64,000 bases of DNA, taken from the NCBI GenBank assembly GCA_034435375.1, contig DAOTXR010000052.1, forward strand, positions 234,220-298,219, given 5' to 3'. The notes under the pieces are model-generated. The model saw only the letters and a program-made list of their open reading frames with translations. It was not told the DNA's origin and did not search any database. Below, piece by piece: positions 63,476-64,000 of this stretch. Origin of the DNA: DAOTXR01 sp034435375 (lineage in GTDB: Bacteria > Chloroflexota > Anaerolineae > Aggregatilineales > UBA3940). How positions within the stretch are numbered: position 1 is the stretch's first letter; each line of letters opens with the position of its first letter. Position numbers and translations under genes: made by a program.

Positions 63476-63595
63476 ATGGACAGTATAACACGGATTCGTG
63501 TGGCGTATGCACTGAGAAAGCAAGGGATTGCCGTTGAGGCGATTGCCCGCGAGGTGGGACGGGATCGAGCGACGGTGTATCGGTGGCTGATTTGA
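63476..63595 (+). pseudogene. Truncated transposase-like helix-turn-helix protein
   Basis: 39 codons ending in TGA. The peptide IRVAYALRKQGIAVEAIARE followed by VGRDRATVYRWL is a helix-turn-helix of the kind at the start of IS-type transposases and resolvases, then it stops with no catalytic domain. The following 20 nt are the rrn promoter, so nothing of the rest remains. Probably a stub left when the element decayed or when rrn DNA recombined next to it; a tiny functional DNA-binding protein is less likely. Confidence 0.55.
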
Positions 63596-63614
63596 CATGA
63601 CACACTGCGCCCTC

Positions 63615-63643
63615 TTGCAAGGGGGTTAGAGATATGTTATACT
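63615..63643 (+). promoter_or_regulatory. rRNA operon promoter
   Basis: TTGCAA, 17-nt spacer, TGT-TATACT: near-consensus -35, ideal spacing and extended -10. Transcription expected near 63650, about 234 nt before the 16S 5' end. Confidence 0.85.
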
Positions 63644-63739
63644 GACAAGCACTAAGGGAAGCAGCACAGGGACAAAAGGGAAGGGGGAAGAGAGCGGCAG
63701 GGCGCGGAGGAGAGGCAGAGAGCAGAGAGACCTTCGCAG

Positions 63740-63764
63740 CCCGCCGACGGAGGACGTCGGCGGG
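63740..63764 (+). ncRNA. rrn leader stem-loop
   Basis: Perfect 10-bp stem CCCGCCGACG / CGTCGGCGGG, loop GAGGA, followed by GGTGTTTTG, within a very purine-rich (GA) leader. Could be a leader pause/terminator countered by antitermination or a processing element. Confidence 0.55.
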
Positions 63765-63883
63765 GGTGTTTTGAGGGAGAGGGCACCTTAACAATCGCAG
63801 AAGTGACAGGTCAAGAGGACCGCAGTCAAGTCCGGCGAGGGAATGAGAAAAGGAAAAGGCAGCTCGCGAGAGCTGACAAGAAG

Positions 63884-64000
<117 letters not shown>

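Overview
The window looks like a chromosomal segment of an anaerobic Chloroflexota bacterium (probably Anaerolineae-like). The gene families point that way: a MalT-like LuxR regulator, PASTA-less Ser/Thr kinase, DUF58/transglutaminase/FHA cluster, LysM-hydrolase and AIM24 protein, together with moderately high GC, frequent GTG/TTG starts and AGGAGG-type ribosome sites. The last ~117 bases are the 5' end of a 16S rRNA gene. The assignment rests on gene content and style, not on a database search. No CRISPR array, prophage or intact insertion sequence is visible.

Layout. 1-2.2 kb: end of an alpha-glucan phosphorylase. 2.3-6.3 kb: a GT-C type membrane glycosyltransferase diverging from a compact run (alpha/beta hydrolase, ThpR, Mut7-C protein, RsfS). 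6.3-10.4 kb: ndk, then a membrane Ser/Thr kinase and a LysM-hydrolase in tandem. 10.5-19.4 kb (minus strand): MalT-like regulator, a small membrane protein, and a transglutaminase / DUF58 / FHA cluster. 19.4-27 kb: a decayed membrane-protein pseudogene, a lipoprotein-type isoaspartyl methyltransferase, a spermidine-synthase-like membrane protein, a deazaflavin-type reductase, RlmD-like RNA methyltransferase, AIM24 and slipin. 27-36 kb: GMC oxidoreductase, two response-regulator fusions, MurJ, a uracil-DNA glycosylase, a NarL/DesK-type histidine kinase. 36-42.3 kb: tRNA-Val(CAC), a molybdopterin oxidoreductase, dnaA with a structured upstream region, tRNA-Gly(CCC), a flavin amine-oxidase-like protein, a flippase-like protein and a YfcE-type phosphoesterase.

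42.6-55.6 kb is the metabolic core of the window: a carbonyl-branch Wood-Ljungdahl (reductive acetyl-CoA) cluster, all on the plus strand. Order: a metal-binding-fold leader protein without the usual Cys pair, CO dehydrogenase (cooS/acsA), acetyl-CoA synthase (acsB), a CBS-domain protein, both corrinoid iron-sulfur protein subunits (acsD, acsC), a 79-residue Cys-rich protein, the corrinoid reductive activator (RACo, acsV), the methyl-H4folate:CFeSP methyltransferase (acsE) and a single-chain MetV-MetF fusion. Together these take methylene-H4folate to methyl-H4folate, pass the methyl group to the corrinoid protein, reactivate that protein, and condense methyl, CO and CoA to acetyl-CoA (or run the reverse). 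All A-cluster and C-cluster ligands are present. No CooC-type nickel ATPase is encoded in the window. Several long hairpins sit at the operon joints, and two of them share sequence with a third hairpin in front of manC.

55.8-63.2 kb (minus strand): an unrecognised membrane protein, then dgt, dprA, manC and topA in one direction. 63.2-64 kb: hairpins, a stub of a transposase-like helix-turn-helix protein, a strong sigma70-type rrn promoter, a structured leader and the start of 16S rRNA.
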